Part shown: positions 61,644 to 64,000 of the stretch, one piece after another
Layout of the letters: each line of letters starts with the position of its first letter
Position numbering within the stretch: the stretch's first letter is position 1
Assembly: GCF_019104725.1 (NCBI RefSeq)
Contig: NZ_JAHRXF010000017.1
Span: 1-64,000 of the forward strand
DNA from: Streptomyces corallincola
GTDB lineage: Bacteria > Actinomycetota > Actinomycetes > Streptomycetales > Streptomycetaceae
Direction: 5' to 3'
Length of the DNA: 64,000 nucleotides
Position numbers and translations under genes: made by a program
Notes under the pieces: generated by a model
What the model was told of the DNA's origin: nothing
Database searches by the model: none
The model's input: the letters and a program-made list of their open reading frames with translations, nothing else

Positions 61644-62600
61644 GTGAGCGCCTCATCCGCACCCCGTACGAAAGTCGCCGTCATCGGCTCGGGGAACATC
61701 GGCACCGATCTCATGATCAAGGTGCTCCGCCTCTCGGAGAGCCTGGAGATGGCCGCGTTGGTGGGCATCGACCCGGAGTCCGACGGGCTGGCCCGTGCGC
61801 GTCGGCTGAAGGTGGCCACCACGCACGAGGGCATCGACGGCCTGGTCGGCATGGACGGCTTCGACGAGGTCGGCATCGTCTTCGACGCGACCTCCGCCGG
61901 TGCGCACCGGCGCCACGACGAGGTGCTGCGCGCGCACGGCAAGACCGTGGTGGACCTGACCCCGGCCGCGCTCGGCCCGTACGTGGTGCCGCCGGTCAAC
62001 GGCGCGGAGCATCTCGACGCGCCGAACGTCAACATGGTCACCTGCGGCGGCCAGGCCACCATCCCGGTGGTCGCCGCCGTGGGCGCGGTCGCGCCGGTGC
62101 ACTACGCGGAGATCGTCGCCTCGATCTCGTCCCGCTCGGCGGGCCCCGGCACCCGCGCCAACATCGACGAGTTCACCGAGACCACCGCCTCCGCCATCGA
62201 GAAGGTCGGCGGCGCGGCGCGCGGCAAGGCGATCATCGTGCTGAACCCGGCCGAACCCCCGCTGATCATGCGGGACACCGTGCACTGCCTGGTCTCCGCG
62301 AGCGACGAGGCCGCCATCACCGCGTCCGTGGAGGAGATGGCGGAGCGCGTACGGGCGTACGTCCCCGGCTACCGGCTGAAGCAGCGGGTGCAGTACGACA
62401 CGGTGGCCGCCGACGACCCGCTGCGCTCGCTCGCGCCCGGCACCGGCGGCCTGCTGCGCGTCTCGGTGTTCCTGGAGGTCGAGGGCGCCGCGCACTACCT
62501 CCCGGCGTACGCGGGGAACCTCGACATCATGACCTCGGCCGCGCTGCGCACCGCGGAGCGCATGGCCGCCCGACGCATCTCGGAGGTGGCGGCGCGATGA
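61644..62600 (+). CDS. mhpF: Acetaldehyde dehydrogenase (acylating)
   Basis: A 318-residue CoA-acylating aldehyde dehydrogenase of the DmpF/MhpF/HsaG type. It converts acetaldehyde (or propanal) from the partner aldolase to acyl-CoA with NAD+. The NAD motif is GSGNIG (15-20), the catalytic Cys is Cys134 in [11 protein letters not shown], and the C-terminal [22 protein letters not shown] closes the family pattern. GTG 61644 follows GGAGGG. The stop overlaps the aldolase start (ATGA), as expected for a complex in which aldehyde is channelled between the two proteins. Confidence 0.96.
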   Translation: MSASSAPRTKVAVIGSGNIGTDLMIKVLRLSESLEMAALVGIDPESDGLARARRLKVATTHEGIDGLVGMDGFDEVGIVFDATSAGAHRRHDEVLRAHGKTVVDLTPAALGPYVVPPVNGAEHLDAPNVNMVTCGGQATIPVVAAVGAVAPVHYAEIVASISSRSAGPGTRANIDEFTETTASAIEKVGGAARGKAIIVLNPAEPPLIMRDTVHCLVSASDEAAITASVEEMAERVRAYVPGYRLKQRVQYDTVAADDPLRSLAPGTGGLLRVSVFLEVEGAAHYLPAYAGNLDIMTSAALRTAERMAARRISEVAAR

Positions 62601-63613
62601 CCCGTCTGTACGTCCAGGACGTGACCCTGCGGGACGGCATGCACGCCGTCCGGCACCGCTACTCCGTCGAGCAGGCCCGTACGATCGCCGCCGCGCTGGA
62701 CGCGGCCGGGGTCGCGGCCGTCGAGATCGCGCACGGCGACGGGCTGGCCGGTTCCAGCGTCACCTACGGGGTCGGCGCGCACACCGACTGGGAGTGGATC
62801 GAGGCGGTCGCCGGGGTCACCCGGAACGCGGTCCCGACGACCCTGCTGCTGCCGGGCATCGGCACGCTGCGCGATCTGAGGCAGGCGCGGGCGCTCGGCA
62901 TCCGCTCGGTGCGGATCGCCACGCACTGCACCGAGGCCGACATCGCCGCCCAGCACATCGCCGCCGCCCGCGAGGCGGGCATGGACGTGGCCGGGTTCCT
63001 GATGATGTCCCACATGGCCGAACCCGCCGAACTCGCCCGCCAGGCCAAGCTGATGGAGTCGTACGGCGCGCACTGCGTGTACGTCACGGACTCCGGCGGG
63101 CGGCTCACGATGGACGGCGTCCGCGACCGGCTGCGCGCCTACCGCGACGTCCTCGACCCGAGTACGGAGCTGGGCATCCACGCCCATCACAACCTCGCCC
63201 TCGGGGTGGCCAACACGGTCGTCGCCGTCGAGAACGGCGTGACCCGCGTGGACGCCTCCCTCGCCGGGCAGGGCGCGGGCGCGGGCAACTGCCCGCTGGA
63301 GGCATTCGTCGCCGTCGCGGACCTGATGGGCTGGGAGCACGGCTGCGACCTGTTCCCGCTGATGGACGCGGCCGACGACCTCGTACGCCCACTCCAGGAC
63401 CGGGAGGTCCGGGTGGACCGCGAGACCCTCACCCTCGGCTACGCGGGCGTCTACTCCAGCTTCCTCCGGCACGCCGAACAGGCGTCCGCGCGCTACGGCG
63501 TGGACACCCGGTCCCTGCTGGTCGAGGCCGGGCGGCGCCGGATGGTGGGCGGCCAGGAGGACATGCTGACGGACATCGCGCTGGACCTGACGTCCGGGCG
63601 GACCTCGGCGTAG
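62597..63613 (+). CDS. dmpG: 4-hydroxy-2-oxovalerate aldolase
   Basis: A 338-residue class II aldolase of the DmpG/MhpE/HsaF family. It cleaves 4-hydroxy-2-oxo acids into pyruvate and an aldehyde passed to MhpF. The metal and catalytic region is [15 protein letters not shown] (Asp13, His16) and [22 protein letters not shown], with [19 protein letters not shown] after it. ATG 62597 overlaps the mhpF stop by four bases. These are the last two steps of meta-cleavage pathways for aromatics or steroid rings; the preceding hydratase gene is not in the window. Confidence 0.96.
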   Translation: MTRLYVQDVTLRDGMHAVRHRYSVEQARTIAAALDAAGVAAVEIAHGDGLAGSSVTYGVGAHTDWEWIEAVAGVTRNAVPTTLLLPGIGTLRDLRQARALGIRSVRIATHCTEADIAAQHIAAAREAGMDVAGFLMMSHMAEPAELARQAKLMESYGAHCVYVTDSGGRLTMDGVRDRLRAYRDVLDPSTELGIHAHHNLALGVANTVVAVENGVTRVDASLAGQGAGAGNCPLEAFVAVADLMGWEHGCDLFPLMDAADDLVRPLQDREVRVDRETLTLGYAGVYSSFLRHAEQASARYGVDTRSLLVEAGRRRMVGGQEDMLTDIALDLTSGRTSA

Positions 63614-63644
63614 ACAGGACGCCGGTGCCTCTCCCGGTGCCGTA

Positions 63645-63736
63645 GGCGTACGGGATGCCGTCTACGAGGGTGCACGCGTACGGGGGTGCACGCGGCCCTC
63701 GTACGCACGGCCCCGTACGCACGCCCCCGTACGGAC
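63645..63736. repeat. CGTACG-rich short repeats
   Basis: GTACG words occur five times (63648, 63679, 63701, 63715, 63729), partly in a GCACGCGTACGGGG repeat, in the gap between dmpG and the last gene. No terminator of good quality is visible. Confidence 0.5.
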
Positions 63737-63738
63737 GG

Positions 63739-64000
63739 TCACTCTCCCGTGGGCGCCGCCGTGCCGTCCGGCATACCGGAGGGTGTGTGCCGTCCGAACA
63801 CCCCGTGCTCGAACAGGCCGGTGCCGGTCCGGCCGTCGGCGGTCCGCACGAGCGAGAGGCTCTGGGTGTGCGGTGTCGTCCGGTCGGCCGGGCCGAGGGA
63901 GGCGAAGTTCCAGCTCTCGTGGGAGACCGTCTCGCCACCGTGCCAGGCGCCGAAGGCGTGGTCGGGGTGTCCGTAGCCGAGCCCCTTCATGAGGAACGGC
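63739..64000 (-). CDS. Partial gene, possible DUF7064-like protein
   Basis: Only the C-terminal 87 or so codons are in the window; the gene continues beyond 64000. The visible part reads GLGYGHPDHAFGAWHGGETVSHESWNFASL, which resembles the end of DUF7064/hydrolase-like proteins that accompany steroid and aromatic catabolism genes. That assignment is tentative. It is convergent with the dmpG gene. Confidence 0.5.
   Translation of the reverse strand, partial: PFLMKGLGYGHPDHAFGAWHGGETVSHESWNFASLGPADRTTPHTQSLSLVRTADGRTGTGLFEHGVFGRHTPSGMPDGTAAPTGE

Overview
The window is actinobacterial and almost certainly Streptomyces. Base composition is very high in G+C with strong third-position GC. Start codons are mixed ATG/GTG/TTG. 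Several products are Streptomyces-typical: a spore-associated protein A homologue, a mycothiol-linked DsbA-like protein, an LPxTG-like LASTG surface protein, a DmdR-type iron box and HxlR/MarR/IclR/LysR regulators. Most of it reads as accessory chromosome-arm DNA: short operons of catabolic, efflux and regulatory genes separated by mobile-element wreckage. The first 40 bases are a pure G run that looks like a sequence-end artefact. No rRNA, tRNA or CRISPR array was seen.

Layout. 0.4-3.7 kb: aldo/keto reductase, TOPRIM protein, lytic transglycosylase lipoprotein and a hypothetical gene. 3.8-7.7 kb: a glycerophosphotransferase-like protein convergent with a STAND NTPase. 7.7-13.5 kb: SDR/HxlR pair, a broken MBL hydrolase, a nitroreductase-like thioredoxin-fold protein, a LuxR/PLD-like regulator, an EF-hand protein and an alpha/beta hydrolase. 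14-19 kb: LASTG surface protein, then a decayed Tn3-type element (TnpA remnant, resolvase without a start codon) around a DUF6183-like gene. 19.4-25.7 kb: GH92 mannosidase, TspO, DoxX, a STAS protein and a 457-residue protein of unknown function. 25.8-31.1 kb: a siderophore ABC operon under an iron box, with one permease frameshifted, divergent from an FMN flavoprotein.

31.3-40.3 kb is the clearest metabolic locus: two sugar permeases, a binding lipoprotein, a GH2 beta-mannosidase, a formylglycine-generating enzyme and a Cys-type sulfatase. Together they suggest uptake and breakdown of a mannose-containing, possibly sulfated, glycan. 40.4-45.5 kb: LysR/MFS, RibD-like reductase, and a MarR/NADPH-reductase pair with duplicated operators. 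45.6-52.0 kb is a gene graveyard: a frameshifted AlbA_2-like gene, an AT-richer MFS pump preceded by an overlapping 30-codon leader ORF, remnants of three insertion-sequence transposases, and an orphan Rhs toxin tip with its SMI1 immunity gene. 52.2-60.5 kb: SapA, HxlR/MFS efflux pair, DinB, SDR, MMPL transporter and a UBP zinc finger. 60.7-64 kb: IclR regulator divergent from mhpF-dmpG (lower meta-cleavage pathway) and a gene cut by the window end.

A feature of the whole window is the abundance of short tandem repeats, mostly in multiples of 3 bp (15, 18 and 21 bp) with 5, 7, 19 and 24 bp examples. They lie between genes and as low-complexity N- or C-terminal extensions of otherwise ordinary proteins.
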